Made by a program: the position numbers and the translations under genes. The notes beneath the pieces were generated by a model. That model made no database searches, was not told where the DNA came from, and saw only the letters and a program-made list of their open reading frames with translations. 64,000 nt of DNA from Tomitella gaofuii. GTDB taxonomy: Bacteria; Actinomycetota; Actinomycetes; Mycobacteriales; Mycobacteriaceae. Positions 38,986 through 50,665 of this stretch are shown here, piece by piece. Position 1 is the stretch's first letter. Every line of letters begins with the position of its first letter. The DNA lies in assembly GCF_014126825.1 (NCBI RefSeq), contig NZ_CP059900.1, positions 1,716,954 through 1,780,953 on the forward strand. The letters run 5' to 3'.

Positions 38986-39954
38986 ATGGACGCGGTGATC
39001 GAAGCCCGGGGGCTCCGCAAGACGTTCGGAGCGGTCCGGGCCCTGGACGGGCTGGAACTACGGGTGCGGCGGGGGGAGGTGCACGGTTTCCTCGGGCCCA
39101 ACGGCGCCGGGAAGTCCACCACCATCCGGGTTCTGCTGGGACTGTTGCGCGCGGACCCCGGCGGCACCGTCCGCCTGCTGGGCGGCGACCCGTGGGCGGA
39201 CGCGACCGCACTGCACCGGCGGCTCGCATACGTGCCGGGGGATGTGGCCCTGTGGCCCAACCTCAGCGGCGGCGAGGTCATCGACCTGCTCGGGCGGCTG
39301 CGCGGCGGGGTGGACCCGGCCCGGCGCGCGGAGCTGCTGGAGCGGTTCGACCTGGACCCGCGCAAGAAGGCCCGCACCTACTCCAAGGGAAACCGGCAGA
39401 AGGTGGCGCTGGTGGCGGCGCTGGCCGCGGACGTGGAGCTGCTCGTCCTCGACGAGCCCACCTCCGGCCTGGACCCCCTGATGGAGGAGGTGTTCCAGGA
39501 CTGCATCCGCGAGGCCCGTGCGGCCGGGCGCACCGTGCTGTTGTCCAGCCACATCCTCGCCGAGGTGGAGTCGCTGTGCGACACAGTGAGCATCATCCGG
39601 GCCGGCCGCACCGTGGAGAGCGGCACGCTCGCAGACCTGCGGCACCTGACCCGCACGACGGTGACGGTGGAGACCGCGCGCCCGCTCGACGCGCTGGCGG
39701 GGCATCCGGCGGTGATGGGCTTCAAGACGGACGGGCCGCGCGCGTCGTTCGAGGTGGAATCGGACCGGCTCGACGCGGTGATGCGCACCGTCGCCGAGGG
39801 CGGCATCCGCTCGCTGGTCAGCCACCCGCCCACGCTGGAGGAGCTGTTCCTGCGCCACTACAACGATCGGCCCGGCGATCAGCCCGAAATTCAGGCGGAC
39901 GGCCGGTCGGCGGGAGCCGGTCGGGCACCGGCGGACAGCGCGGTGCGGTCATGA
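38986..39954 (+). CDS. ABC transporter ATP-binding protein (multidrug/polyketide exporter type)
   Basis: 322 aa with Walker [10 protein letters not shown] (near 39), Q-loop region, a degenerate signature [11 protein letters not shown] (near 133), Walker [14 protein letters not shown] (near 152) and H-loop [11 protein letters not shown] (near 188), as in DrrA-type ATPases. ATG 38986 ([10 protein letters not shown]) matches family starts; ATG 38971 is possible. The last codons overlap the permease ATG (ATGA), so the two form one exporter. Confidence 0.92.
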   Translation: MDAVIEARGLRKTFGAVRALDGLELRVRRGEVHGFLGPNGAGKSTTIRVLLGLLRADPGGTVRLLGGDPWADATALHRRLAYVPGDVALWPNLSGGEVIDLLGRLRGGVDPARRAELLERFDLDPRKKARTYSKGNRQKVALVAALAADVELLVLDEPTSGLDPLMEEVFQDCIREARAAGRTVLLSSHILAEVESLCDTVSIIRAGRTVESGTLADLRHLTRTTVTVETARPLDALAGHPAVMGFKTDGPRASFEVESDRLDAVMRTVAEGGIRSLVSHPPTLEELFLRHYNDRPGDQPEIQADGRSAGAGRAPADSAVRS

Positions 39955-41612
39955 GCGCCGCACCCGCCGCCGGCCTGCCGCGGATGCCCGCAGGGACGCG
40001 CGCCGCCCGCCCCGGCGGGGGAGCCATCGCCTCGGCCACGGCCGGCGTCGCCGCGCTGATCCGGCCGCACCTGCGGCGCGACCGCATCCGGCTGGGCGTG
40101 TGGATCGCCGGGCTCATCGCGGTGACCGGCGCGTCGGCCAACGCGGTCCAGGGCGTCTACGGGGACGCCGCCGAGCGCGCCGCCTACGCCTCGACCATGG
40201 ACTCCAGCCCCGCCACGATCGCGATGAGCGGCCCGCCCGTCGCGCTCGAGACAACGGGCGGCATCACGGTGTTCGAGACCAACGCGGTGGCGCTCGTCGG
40301 CGTCGCGCTCATGGCCGTGTTCCTCACAGTGCGCTACACGCGCGGCGAGGAGGAGACGGGCCGCACGGAACTGCTGCTGGCCGGGGTGCTGGGGCCGCGG
40401 GCGCCGCTGACGGCGGCCGGCCTGCTGGTGGCGGCGGCGTCGATACTGGTGGGGGCCGGTGTGGCCGTGGCGTTCCTGGCGCTGGGGCTTTCGGCCGCCG
40501 GCTCAGTGCTGTTCGGTGCAGAGGTGGCCGTCACCGGCATGGTGTTCACGGCGCTGTCGCTGGTGTGCGCACAAGTACTCGCACACGCCCGCGCCGCGGC
40601 GGGGCTGGGCGCGGGGCTCGTGGGGGCGGCGTTCGCCGTGCGCGCGGTCGGCGACGTCGGCGGCGGCACGCTGTCATGGATCTCGCCCATCGGGTGGGCG
40701 CAAGCCGCCCACCCGTTCGGCGGCGACCGCTGGTGGCCCCTGGGCCTCCCGCTGCTGCTCGCGGTGGCGGCGGCGGGCGTGGCCTGGCGCCTGGACGGCA
40801 TCCGCGACGTCGGCGGATCCCTCGTCGCCCCGCGCCTGGGACCGGCGTCCGCGCCGCGGGGCCTGGCGAGCGTGCCGGCGTGGGCCTTCCGGATGCAGCG
40901 GGCGTCGATCGCAGGCTGGGCGGCTGGCATGGTGCTGGCGGGCGCGGCACTGGGGTCGGTGGGCAGCCAGGTCGCGGACATGGTGCGTGGCAACGAGCAG
41001 ATGGAGAAGGTGTTCGGCGGCGCGGAAGGGATCGTCGACCAGTACTTCGCCATGGTGGCCCTGCTGCTGGGGCTGCTGGCGGCGGGCTTCGCGGCGTCGA
41101 CGGTACTGCGCCTGCGCGGCGAGGAGACGTCCGGGCGGGCGGAGGCGCTGCTGGTGGCGGGGGCGTCGCGGCGGCGTTGGATGGGCGGCTGGCTCGCGGT
41201 GACGTCCGTCGCCGCGGTGGGGCTGACGGCGTGCGGCGCGGTCGGCGCCGCGTCCGCCGACGCACTGGCCACCGGCGACGCGGCGCAGCTGCCGCGGATC
41301 TTCGGCGCGATGCTCGTGCCGCTCGCCTCCATCGCGGTGGTCATCGGTCTCGCCGCCGCGCTCGTGGGATTCGCGCCGCGGGCCCAGTACGCCACGTGGG
41401 CCGTGGTGGCCTGGGCGTTCATCGCCGGCTGGTTCGGCGACCTGCTGGGCCTGCCGGGCTGGGCCGTCGATCTGTCGCCGTTCTCGTGGGTGGCGCAGGC
41501 GCCCGCCGAGCCGATGGGGTGGGGCGCGTGGCTGCTCACTCTCGCCGTCGGCACTGCACTCGCGGCCGCCGGCGTCGAGGGGCTGCGCCGGCGGGACCTG
41601 CAGGCGCAGTGA
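39951..41612 (+). CDS. ABC transporter permease (tetronasin-resistance/TnrB-like)
   Basis: 553 aa with about 12 hydrophobic helices in two similar halves, including paired [15 protein letters not shown] (near 137) and [16 protein letters not shown] (near 390) motifs characteristic of polyketide-antibiotic export permeases. Coupled to the ATPase by a 4-base overlap. Probably exports a hydrophobic compound such as a drug or lipid; the substrate is not known. Confidence 0.88.
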   Translation: MSAAPAAGLPRMPAGTRAARPGGGAIASATAGVAALIRPHLRRDRIRLGVWIAGLIAVTGASANAVQGVYGDAAERAAYASTMDSSPATIAMSGPPVALETTGGITVFETNAVALVGVALMAVFLTVRYTRGEEETGRTELLLAGVLGPRAPLTAAGLLVAAASILVGAGVAVAFLALGLSAAGSVLFGAEVAVTGMVFTALSLVCAQVLAHARAAAGLGAGLVGAAFAVRAVGDVGGGTLSWISPIGWAQAAHPFGGDRWWPLGLPLLLAVAAAGVAWRLDGIRDVGGSLVAPRLGPASAPRGLASVPAWAFRMQRASIAGWAAGMVLAGAALGSVGSQVADMVRGNEQMEKVFGGAEGIVDQYFAMVALLLGLLAAGFAASTVLRLRGEETSGRAEALLVAGASRRRWMGGWLAVTSVAAVGLTACGAVGAASADALATGDAAQLPRIFGAMLVPLASIAVVIGLAAALVGFAPRAQYATWAVVAWAFIAGWFGDLLGLPGWAVDLSPFSWVAQAPAEPMGWGAWLLTLAVGTALAAAGVEGLRRRDLQAQ

Positions 41613-41672
41613 TGGACCGGCGGCGCTCTCCGGCGGCCGACCGGGGAGCGCGATCCGCTAGGCTCGCGTCCC

Positions 41673-43022
41673 ATGCGCCTGATCCGCCCCGCGGCGAGTC
41701 TCGTGACCGCAGCCGCCATCGCCTTGGCCCTCTCGAATGCTCCGGCCTCGGCAGCCGGGCAGGGCGAGTGGACCCAGTACCGCTATGCGCCCACCAAGAA
41801 TGCGAACGTGCATGCGGGGCAGGCGGTGTTCACCGGGGCCATCCCCACCGCGAACGAGGTGCGCGCGACACCGGTCGTGGCCGACGGGACGATCTTCGTC
41901 GGCAGTCACGGCACCGGCGAGCTGCAGGCGTTCGACCTGGCCACCGGTGCGCTGCGCTGGCAGGCGCAGGCACCCAACTGGGTGCACTCGGAGATGATCC
42001 ACTCCGGCGGAACGGTGTTCGTGGGCTTCGGCAACCGGTTCGCCGGCGACGACGGCAACCGCGGCACCGGCGCGAGCGGCGTGCTGGCACTGGACGCGGA
42101 CACGGGGGAGACCCTGTGGCGCTTCGACACCCCCGGCGAGGTCATGCCCACGCCGGTGCTGGTGGGTGGCGCGCTGTATGCGGTGACGGGGGACAAACAC
42201 CTCTACACGCTCGACCCGGCCACCGGCGCCGAACTGAAGAAGGTGCCGCTGGGGCACGTGGTCAGCATGTCCTCGCCCGCAGAGGAATCCGGGATCCTCT
42301 ACTTCGGCAGCGGGACGCCGGAGCCCTACACGTTCTTCGCCTACGACACCGCGGCGGGCGATTTCGCCTGGACGCGGGACTTCGGCGAGTTCAACCGAGG
42401 ACTCGACGACGTGCCGCCCGCCGTCGCCGAGGGCGTCGTCGTCACCACCGCCAACACCGCCCTGCCGCCGGACATCGTCGGCACCCCGATGGAGGAGCAC
42501 ACCATCGTCGCGATGGACTCCGCCACCGGCGAGGTCCTGTGGCGCGACCGGCTCGGCGCGGGGCCGGCGCCGGTGAACAACCGCTCCGGGGCGCCGATGA
42601 TCCACGACGGCATGGTGTTCGTCGGCAGCCCCACCACCGGCACCTCCTACGCCTACGACCTGCACACCGGTCAGCGGCTGTGGAACAAGTACACCGGGCC
42701 GGTCAAGGCGGCGCCGGCGGCGAGCGGCGGCACGGTCTTCTTCACCACGACCACCGGCGAGGTGCTCGCCATGGACGCCGGCACCGGGGAGCTCACCGGC
42801 CGGCTCCGTCTCGACGGGGCCCTCGTGCCGGCCGGTCCGGTCGTCGTCGACGACACCTACCTGGTGATCCCCAGCCAGAGCCGCGAGGTGGTCATCACGC
42901 GCATCGACGCGATCCCGCCGGCCTCCTGGGGAGCGACGGGAAGCCTCGGGTCGGCCGGGTCGCTCGACAACATCGGCGGCTATCTGGGGTCCGCGGAGGG
43001 GCTGGTCGGCTCCTCGTCGTGA
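41673..43022 (+). CDS. Secreted PQQ-type beta-propeller protein
   Basis: 449 aa with a signal peptide (RLIRPAASLVTAAAIALALSNAPASA in parts; cleavage after ASA near 27). Repeated blades carry the PQQ-repeat pattern, e.g. LQAFDLATGALRWQA, VLALDADTGETLWRF, IVAMDSATGEVLWRD and YDLHTGQRLWNK. No haem or metal motif of PQQ dehydrogenases is visible, so it is more likely a binding or scaffold propeller than an alcohol dehydrogenase. The last 43 bases overlap the convergent MFS gene. Confidence 0.85.
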   Translation: MRLIRPAASLVTAAAIALALSNAPASAAGQGEWTQYRYAPTKNANVHAGQAVFTGAIPTANEVRATPVVADGTIFVGSHGTGELQAFDLATGALRWQAQAPNWVHSEMIHSGGTVFVGFGNRFAGDDGNRGTGASGVLALDADTGETLWRFDTPGEVMPTPVLVGGALYAVTGDKHLYTLDPATGAELKKVPLGHVVSMSSPAEESGILYFGSGTPEPYTFFAYDTAAGDFAWTRDFGEFNRGLDDVPPAVAEGVVVTTANTALPPDIVGTPMEEHTIVAMDSATGEVLWRDRLGAGPAPVNNRSGAPMIHDGMVFVGSPTTGTSYAYDLHTGQRLWNKYTGPVKAAPAASGGTVFFTTTTGEVLAMDAGTGELTGRLRLDGALVPAGPVVVDDTYLVIPSQSREVVITRIDAIPPASWGATGSLGSAGSLDNIGGYLGSAEGLVGSSS

Positions 43023-44317
43023 TCCCGCATGCGGCGCGGCTGCGCGGGCGCCTGTCCGTCCACCACGAGCGTGCGCCCCTCCGGGATGTGCTTGCGCGAC
43101 GAGACCGCCAGCGCCGCCCAGCACGCTGCGGCCAGGGCGGTGAGCACCAGGAAGACCACGCCCAGCGGGACGGGTCCTGCCACCGCGGAGATCAGCGTCG
43201 GGGTGAGGAAGCCCAGGTAGGCGGCGGCGTAGAACACGCCGGTGAGCCCCGCCAGGTCTCTGTCGCCCGCGATGCGTTGCACCTCGATGAGCCCGGAGAC
43301 CAGGCCGATGCCGATGCCCGCGCCGACCACCACGTTGGAGGCGAGGCCCATGGCCACCGACTGCAAATCGATCGCCAGCCAGACCAGCCCGATGCCGGCG
43401 GCCATGATCACCAGGGCGGCCGACAGCCCGCGGGCCGACGACATCGAGTGCACGCGCTTGGCGACGGGCTGGATCGCCGAGGACACCCCGAGGGCGATGA
43501 CGGTGGCCGCGGTGGCGAACACCAGGCCCTGTTCGCCGGTGGCGTCGCGTAGCTTCGTCGGCAGGTACCCGTAGGCGATGGCGGCGGAGCCGAAGATCCA
43601 GGGCGCCGCCACCAGCACCACGCGCAGAAATCGTGGATGCCGTGCGCTGTCGATGCGCAGCTGTCGCAGCAGCGACGAGGAGGTGTCGGGCGCGTGCGTT
43701 TCGGGGGTGCGCAGCACGACGACGGCGAACGGGACCGCGACGACGATGTGCACCAGGAACGGCAGGACGTCGGGGAGCGGACCCCACTGGGCCAGCAGCC
43801 CCGCCACCAGCGCGCCGCCCGCGGAGCCGAGGGTGAACGCCAGCGAGGCGCGGCGGGGGCCGGCGGTGCGGCCCGCGCGCGGGTCGTGCGGGGCCTGCGA
43901 GAGCTCCTTGACCCAGCTGTTGCCCACCGCCATCGCGATGCCGATGGTGAACCCGGAGAACAGCCTTCCCGCGGCGATGAATCCGGGGCCATAGTGCCCC
44001 AGCGCCAGCAGGGCGCTGCCGAGCACGGCGGTGCCCACCCCGGCGAGCATGAGCGGCCTGCGGCCGTACCTGTCCGACAGCGGCCCGGCCACCAGCAGGG
44101 CGGGCGCGAGGCCCAGGACGTAGACGCCGAGCAGCAGGTTCACCAGAAACGACGAGTAGTCCTGCCGGTCCTCGTACATCACCAGCAGCGGGCTGAACTG
44201 GTTGCCGGCCCACGAGGCGACGAACACCACGCCCCAGACCGCCAGCCAGGGCGGGACGGCGCGGCGGGGCGAACGCGGGGTGGTCGGCGTGCGGTCGTCG
44301 GTGAGCGCGGTGGTCAC
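42980..44317 (-). CDS. Major facilitator superfamily transporter
   Basis: 445 aa with 12 predicted helices, motif A variant GPLSDRYGRRPLML (near 78) and a charged central loop. GTG 44317 overlaps the gntR stop by 4 bases (GTGA), so it belongs to the regulator's operon. The divergent acyl-CoA synthetase suggests import of a carboxylic acid that is then CoA-activated (inference). Confidence 0.88.
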   Translation of the reverse strand: MTTALTDDRTPTTPRSPRRAVPPWLAVWGVVFVASWAGNQFSPLLVMYEDRQDYSSFLVNLLLGVYVLGLAPALLVAGPLSDRYGRRPLMLAGVGTAVLGSALLALGHYGPGFIAAGRLFSGFTIGIAMAVGNSWVKELSQAPHDPRAGRTAGPRRASLAFTLGSAGGALVAGLLAQWGPLPDVLPFLVHIVVAVPFAVVVLRTPETHAPDTSSSLLRQLRIDSARHPRFLRVVLVAAPWIFGSAAIAYGYLPTKLRDATGEQGLVFATAATVIALGVSSAIQPVAKRVHSMSSARGLSAALVIMAAGIGLVWLAIDLQSVAMGLASNVVVGAGIGIGLVSGLIEVQRIAGDRDLAGLTGVFYAAAYLGFLTPTLISAVAGPVPLGVVFLVLTALAAACWAALAVSSRKHIPEGRTLVVDGQAPAQPRRMRDHDEEPTSPSADPR

Positions 44318-45006
44318 AGGATCCCTTGGTGCATGGCGATGTGTTCGGACAGGACGGAGGCGTATCCGTCGGCGTCGCCCGCGGCCAGGGCCGCGGCCAG
44401 GCGCCGGTGCTGGTCCAGCGCGGGCCGCAGCTGGTCGGGGTGCACACGCATGAGCTGGTGGCGCAGCCGCTGCTGGCGGTCGCGCAGCAGGCCGGTGAAG
44501 TGCAGCGCAATGGGGTTGCGCGACGCGTCGACGACGGCGGTGTGGAAGGCGTCGTCGGCGGCGACGAACGCCTCGATCGCGGCGGCATCGGGCGGATCGG
44601 ACCGACCGGCGGCGAGCGCCCGCTCCTGGCGCCGCAGCGCCTCGTCGAGCGCGGGCGCCGCCTCGGCGGCCCGGCCGTCGGCGATGGCGCGGCGGGCGGC
44701 GGACGCCTCGACGGCCTCGCGCATCTCGAGGACGTCCGCGGCCTCGCTCGGTGCCATGGGACGCACCAGGGCGCCCTTGCGGGAGGCGAGGGTGAGCAGG
44801 TTCTCGGCGGCCAGGCGCAGGAACGCCTCATGCACCGGGGTGCGGCTGAGGCCGAGCTCCGAGCACACCGTGACCTCGCTGAGGGCGGTGCCGCCGGGCA
44901 GTTCGCCGCGGATGATCGCGTCCTTGGTGTGCTGGTAGGCGCGGTCGGCGGCGGACGGGGGCACCGGAACAGACGGGGGCGCCGGGGCGCGCTCAGGGGA
45001 AGTCAC
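44314..45006 (-). CDS. GntR-family regulator (FadR/FCD subgroup)
   Basis: About 230 aa: a winged helix-turn-helix (about 20-85: AYQHTKDAIIRGELPGG, TVCSELGLSRTPVHEAFLRL) and a helical FCD ligand domain whose metal-type residues include Asp/His in DDAFHTAVVDAS and HIAMHQ. GTG 45006 is chosen because the perfect operator palindrome at 45023-45044 covers the alternative ATG at 45036. Probably represses its own operon and the divergent synthetase. Confidence 0.87.
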   Translation of the reverse strand: MTSPERAPAPPSVPVPPSAADRAYQHTKDAIIRGELPGGTALSEVTVCSELGLSRTPVHEAFLRLAAENLLTLASRKGALVRPMAPSEAADVLEMREAVEASAARRAIADGRAAEAAPALDEALRRQERALAAGRSDPPDAAAIEAFVAADDAFHTAVVDASRNPIALHFTGLLRDRQQRLRHQLMRVHPDQLRPALDQHRRLAAALAAGDADGYASVLSEHIAMHQGIL

Positions 45007-45022
45007 CCGCACGACGATAACG

Positions 45023-45044
45023 TTGCATGCATCCATGCATGCAA
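45023..45044. promoter_or_regulatory. Palindromic operator between gntR and acyl-CoA synthetase
   Basis: Perfect 10-bp arms TTGCATGCAT / ATGCATGCAA with a CC spacer. It lies 17 bases upstream of the gntR start and about 160 bases before the synthetase start, so one site could control both. Confidence 0.7.
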
Positions 45045-45205
45045 GCGGGGCGTGTCCAGATTCTGCACACCTGCCGGCCGCGGGGACGCGCGATCATCGG
45101 TGCACGGCGAGCAAGTCTGCGAGCATCGCCCCTGTGACCCCGGCCGGCGCCGTGTGGACGATCCGGCGCCGGCCGGTTCCATACCGCGGCACACGAGGAG
45201 GGCCC

Positions 45206-46891
<1,686 letters not shown>

Positions 46892-46967
46892 CGGGGCGAG
46901 GTGGTGCTGGGTGCCTGCGCTCTGGTCAGTCGGTCCGGGTGTTCGGCACGCCCGGTACCGTCGCGGC

Positions 46968-49463
46968 GTGACGGACTACCAGAGCGACCCGGACGCGGAC
47001 GACGCCGTCGAGCTGCTCCGCGAACACGAGCCCATCACCGGCGCAGAGTGGATCGAGCTGCTCGTCGGCGCAGGTTGGCGGCGCTCCGACGCGAAGGCCT
47101 ACGTGCACAACCCGCCGGAGCCCTACGTCGTCGAGTTCGCCGACGGACGCACGGTCGTGATGGACCGGATCGCGGACAGCATGGTCGTCACCCGCCGCGT
47201 CACTGACGCAGAGATCGCGGCCGATATCCTGGCGGACGGCCCGGATCTGGTGGCGCTGACGATCTTGCGCCCGAACGCGCCCGTCGAGCTGCCGGTGCTC
47301 GGCGATTACGCCGTGTTCGAGGAACGCGGCGCGGAGGAGCTCGCCGAGTCGATCGAGGCCGGTCTGATCCTGGAGCCGGGAACGCTCGCCCGGTACCGGC
47401 CGGGAGACCTCGTCGGAGTGTGCATCGGCGAGGACGGCGCGGTGTCGGTGGAACCGGTTCCGACGCCGGCGGAGGTGGACCTGCGCCCGGTCTTCGACGC
47501 GGCCGTCGCGCCCGGCGAGTCGGTGTACGTCGACGACATCCTGCACCAGCAGACGTGGGACCACGGGCTGCTGTGCACGCCCACGCTGCCCGTGTCCGAG
47601 CTGGTCGAGAACGCGGGATACGTACTGGACAACGGGCATCTCGCCCGCTCGCATGCGGATCTCGAGTCTTCCCGCCGCGAGTTGCGTGAGAGCATGCTCG
47701 CCGGCGAGGGCCCGGATGGCGGGGTGGGGCTGCGGCTGCTCATGTTCTCCCGGATGGCGTCGGCGGAACGGGAAGAGGCGATGCGCGCGGCGCTGGTGCG
47801 CAACCCGCAGGCCTTCGACGGCCTCGACGATTACGACGAGGTCATCGACATGCTCGCGATGATCGACCAGTCGGTGCTGCACGCGGCGGCCGAGGAGGAC
47901 GATCCCGACGCCGACCGGGAGTACGGAGCCCTTCCCGCCGACGCGGTCCGCCTGTATTCCGGGTTGCGCGAGACCGGCGTGCTGGTGGCCCGCTTCGCCC
48001 CCACATACTCCCGGCCCGCGGCCCTGTACCTGGCCTCCGCCGCGGCGTCGCGGCTCAAGGACGTGGCCGGCGCTGAGTCACTGCTGCGCGACGCGTACGC
48101 CGCCGACGAGACCTGGTTGCTGAGCGTGCACGACCTCTTCGCGTTCGCGCTGATCCGGTCCGACTACGAACAGGCGCTTTCGTTCCTCCGCCTTCTACCC
48201 GATCCGGAAGAGAACCCGCTGATCCCGTTCCTCCAGGACATTCTCGCGCAGGCGTCGCCGGAGCCCGGGCGCAACGACCCGTGCTGGTGCGGGTCCGGCC
48301 GCAAGTACAAAAAATGCCACCGCGGCACGCCCCGCGTGAGCCCCAAACAGCGGAATCAGCTGCTGCAGACCAAGGCCTTCGCCTTCGCCCGGATGAGCCA
48401 GTTCGGGGTCGTCATCGATGCGCTCGAGGAGATGCGCGCCGAGAGCGTGGGCGCGCAGGCTGCGCCGCAGATGGCCGGCGACCCGCTGGCCGCCGACGTC
48501 GCCTTGATCGAGGGGCGGCTGCTGGAGGTGTTCCTCGACTACTGCGGGCCGCTGCTGACCGACGAGGACACAATGCTGGTGGCGCAGTGGATGCTGGTCG
48601 AGCGGTCGGTGTACGAGGTGCTCGAATCGCGCCCGGGCGAGGGCTTCACGCTGCGTGACGCGCGCACCGGCGAGCGGGTGGAGGTGACCGAACGCGCCGG
48701 GTCGCGGCAGATCAGCTCCGGCATGTTCCTCTGTGTCCGCGTCGTCCCCGAGGGAGACGAGAACGTCATCTACGGCGGCATTGAGACGATCGACCCGGCG
48801 CTGCGCGGCGAGCTCATCGACATCCTCGACGAGCCCGCCGACGCGTTCGGGCTCATCGAGCTGCTCGGCCGCCGCTACGCCCCGGTGCAGATGCGCACCG
48901 CCACCGGCGAGGAAATGGTGATCTGCACGGGCACGTTCAACATCCCCGACGCGACCGGTGTGGCCCGCAAGCTCAGCCGCCGTTACGGCAAACGTGAGGG
49001 CGACGAGTGGACCTGGCTGGACGGGACGCGCGTCCTCGGCACGGTCACGCAGATCCCCGCGGAGGACGACGGGCTGGCGCTGACCGTCGACGCGATGAGC
49101 GAGGAGCGCTACGAGGCGATGACCGAGCACCTGCTCTCCATCGCCCCGGGGGCCGAGCTGGTCGACGAGTCGCGCAGCAGCGCCGCCGAGCTGATGGACC
49201 GGGCGGAGTCGGACGGTGCGGCGGAGTTGCCCGCGCCGGAGCTGGATCCCGCTGCGGCGGAGGCGCTGGAGGAGTTCGTGCGCGATTACGAACGCAAGTG
49301 GGCCGACGAGTCCATTCCGGCACTGCAGGGGCGCACCCCGCGCGAGGCGGCCGAGGATCCCACCACCCGCGACGACGTGATCCGGCTGCTCGACTCGTTC
49401 CCGGAGGCCACCGGGCCCGGCGGGATGAGCCCGGCCCGGCTGCGGGAGATGCTGGGGCTGTAG
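46968..49463 (+). CDS. Large SEC-C motif protein of unknown function
   Basis: 831 aa from GTG 46968. The SEC-C zinc motif is PGRNDPCWCGSGRKYKKCH (about 430-450). The N-terminal ~260 residues are shared with the next gene (FADGRTVVMDRIADSMVVTRRVT, CTPTLPVSELVENAGYVL). The middle is helical and TPR-like (LYLASAAASRLKDVAGAESLL). The C-terminal region contains a beta-rich part (YGGIETIDPALRGELIDIL) and ends LREMLGL. SEC-C motifs bind zinc in SecA and many stress proteins. Function unknown; no operon partner but its paralogue. Confidence 0.75.
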   Translation: MTDYQSDPDADDAVELLREHEPITGAEWIELLVGAGWRRSDAKAYVHNPPEPYVVEFADGRTVVMDRIADSMVVTRRVTDAEIAADILADGPDLVALTILRPNAPVELPVLGDYAVFEERGAEELAESIEAGLILEPGTLARYRPGDLVGVCIGEDGAVSVEPVPTPAEVDLRPVFDAAVAPGESVYVDDILHQQTWDHGLLCTPTLPVSELVENAGYVLDNGHLARSHADLESSRRELRESMLAGEGPDGGVGLRLLMFSRMASAEREEAMRAALVRNPQAFDGLDDYDEVIDMLAMIDQSVLHAAAEEDDPDADREYGALPADAVRLYSGLRETGVLVARFAPTYSRPAALYLASAAASRLKDVAGAESLLRDAYAADETWLLSVHDLFAFALIRSDYEQALSFLRLLPDPEENPLIPFLQDILAQASPEPGRNDPCWCGSGRKYKKCHRGTPRVSPKQRNQLLQTKAFAFARMSQFGVVIDALEEMRAESVGAQAAPQMAGDPLAADVALIEGRLLEVFLDYCGPLLTDEDTMLVAQWMLVERSVYEVLESRPGEGFTLRDARTGERVEVTERAGSRQISSGMFLCVRVVPEGDENVIYGGIETIDPALRGELIDILDEPADAFGLIELLGRRYAPVQMRTATGEEMVICTGTFNIPDATGVARKLSRRYGKREGDEWTWLDGTRVLGTVTQIPAEDDGLALTVDAMSEERYEAMTEHLLSIAPGAELVDESRSSAAELMDRAESDGAAELPAPELDPAAAEALEEFVRDYERKWADESIPALQGRTPREAAEDPTTRDDVIRLLDSFPEATGPGGMSPARLREMLGL

Positions 49464-49489
49464 CGGTGCCGGTCCGTGTTCCGTGACCG

Positions 49490-49538
49490 GTGAGCGCGCG
49501 CCTACGATCTGCGCCGCAGACCGTAGGCACGCGCTCAC
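49490..49538. terminator. Long hairpin between the SEC-C paralogues
   Basis: 17-bp arms, GTGAGCGCGCGCCTACG against CGTAGGCACGCGCTCAC, with one mismatch and a further inner TCTGC / GCAGA pairing. It separates the two genes and probably terminates the first. Confidence 0.6.
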
Positions 49539-49630
49539 TGGTTTGTGCCGGGCGCTGAGCCCGCCGAAGTTGTCGCCCCTCGCCCGTAGTGTCGCGGTCG
49601 TCAGGGGAGACCGAGGGGGAGGACGAGACG

Positions 49631-50443
49631 GTGGAGCAGACGTTCTGCGAACACTGCGGCGGCTACGGCGCCGCTGAAGACTGGGACGACGAGGACGCTT
49701 GGGACTGGCTGGGGGCCGACGACGCGCACCGGGAGTTGTTGCGCGCCGCGCACGACGAGGATGCGCTGCGCCACCTCGGCGAGCACGGGCCGCTCGGCGA
49801 GCCGGATCTTTTGCGCCTGCTTGCGCGGGACGGGTGGGAATCGGAGGTGACGGAGAACTTCTTCGACGACGTGCCCGCGCACGGGATCGGCGTGTTTCCG
49901 GACGGCCGGATCGCGCTGATGGACGAGGCCGTCGACCGGACGGTGCTCACCCGGAGACTCACCGCGCACGAGATCGCCACCGACACCATCGTCGCCGCTC
50001 CGGACCTCACCGCGATCACCGAGATCCGGCATATCCGCGACTGGGGCATGGCCGCGCTCGCGGAGTTCTTCAGGAAGGTCTCGGGGGTACGCGACAGCGG
50101 CCGGCTGGGTGAGGTCACCGAAGATTCGCTCATGCTCGCACGCGGGTCGCTGTCCCGGTGCACGTCGGGCGACCTCGTCTCAGTGCGGATCCTGCGCAAC
50201 GGTGCTGTGCGGTTCGCGCGGGTACCCGACGATCCGGAGCCTACGGATATGCGGCCGGCGCTCGACGAGGCCGCGGAAGGGCTCGGCTACTGCGAACTGC
50301 TGCCGGTGCTGTGGGAGAAGATGTGGAAGGGAAGCCTCTTCCGCGCGCCCACGCTTCCGGTGTCGGAGCTCGTGAGCGCCGCCGGTTACGCCCTGCAACG
50401 CGGCTGGGCGGTGCGCGATGGAGTGCGCCTGCCTGGGTGCTGA
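49631..50443 (+). CDS. Truncated paralogue of the SEC-C protein
   Basis: 270 aa from GTG 49631 (GGGGAGG ~9 bases upstream). A short N-terminal CEHCGG zinc-knuckle-like motif replaces the partner's start. The rest parallels residues ~50-260 of the upstream protein: FPDGRIALMDEAVDRTVLTRRLT, LSRCTSGDLVSVRILRNGAVR, APTLPVSELVSAAGYAL. It stops where the partner goes on into its TPR-like and SEC-C parts. Either a separate small family member or a degraded duplicate. Confidence 0.65.
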   Translation: MEQTFCEHCGGYGAAEDWDDEDAWDWLGADDAHRELLRAAHDEDALRHLGEHGPLGEPDLLRLLARDGWESEVTENFFDDVPAHGIGVFPDGRIALMDEAVDRTVLTRRLTAHEIATDTIVAAPDLTAITEIRHIRDWGMAALAEFFRKVSGVRDSGRLGEVTEDSLMLARGSLSRCTSGDLVSVRILRNGAVRFARVPDDPEPTDMRPALDEAAEGLGYCELLPVLWEKMWKGSLFRAPTLPVSELVSAAGYALQRGWAVRDGVRLPGC

Positions 50444-50468
50444 CGCGCGCTGGCCGGAAGTCGGACGG

Positions 50469-50664
50469 TCAATCGAAGGTGAAGTGCACCGCCACCTGTC
50501 CGTTGACGCCGTGTTTGGCCAGCCCCGTCGCGGCGTGTGCCTCGGCCCCTGCGGCGAGCGTCGCAGGGGCCGGGGTGCCGGTGAAGTTGCGCCACCGGCT
50601 CTTCTGGTTCGGCGCGGCGGCCTCCCACATGTCGCGCCACTTGGCCTCGATGCTGGTGGCGGCG
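50469..50664 (-). pseudogene. DUF3883-type protein, displaced C-terminal remnant
   Basis: Reads ATSIEAKWRDMWEAAAPNQKSRWRNF and on to a stop at 50469, with no start of its own. Its first ~16 residues parallel the end of the DUF3883 fragment at 51205-51699 (ATGIEAKWRDVWEAGG). It appears to be the original C-terminus, split from the rest by the toxin-antitoxin cassette. Confidence 0.6.
50618..50664. repeat. 47-bp direct repeat, left copy
   Basis: Matches 51222-51268 at 45 of 47 positions, same orientation. It encodes (minus strand) the end of the DUF3883 protein. The two copies bracket the RelBE-like cassette. Confidence 0.85.
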
Positions 50665-50665
50665 T

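Noticed and set aside
41658..44831. 1057-codon minus-strand frame covering the propeller and MFS region
   Set aside because: Low-complexity Arg/Ala product in the wrong frame; the real MFS and GntR genes lie in other frames with clear motifs.
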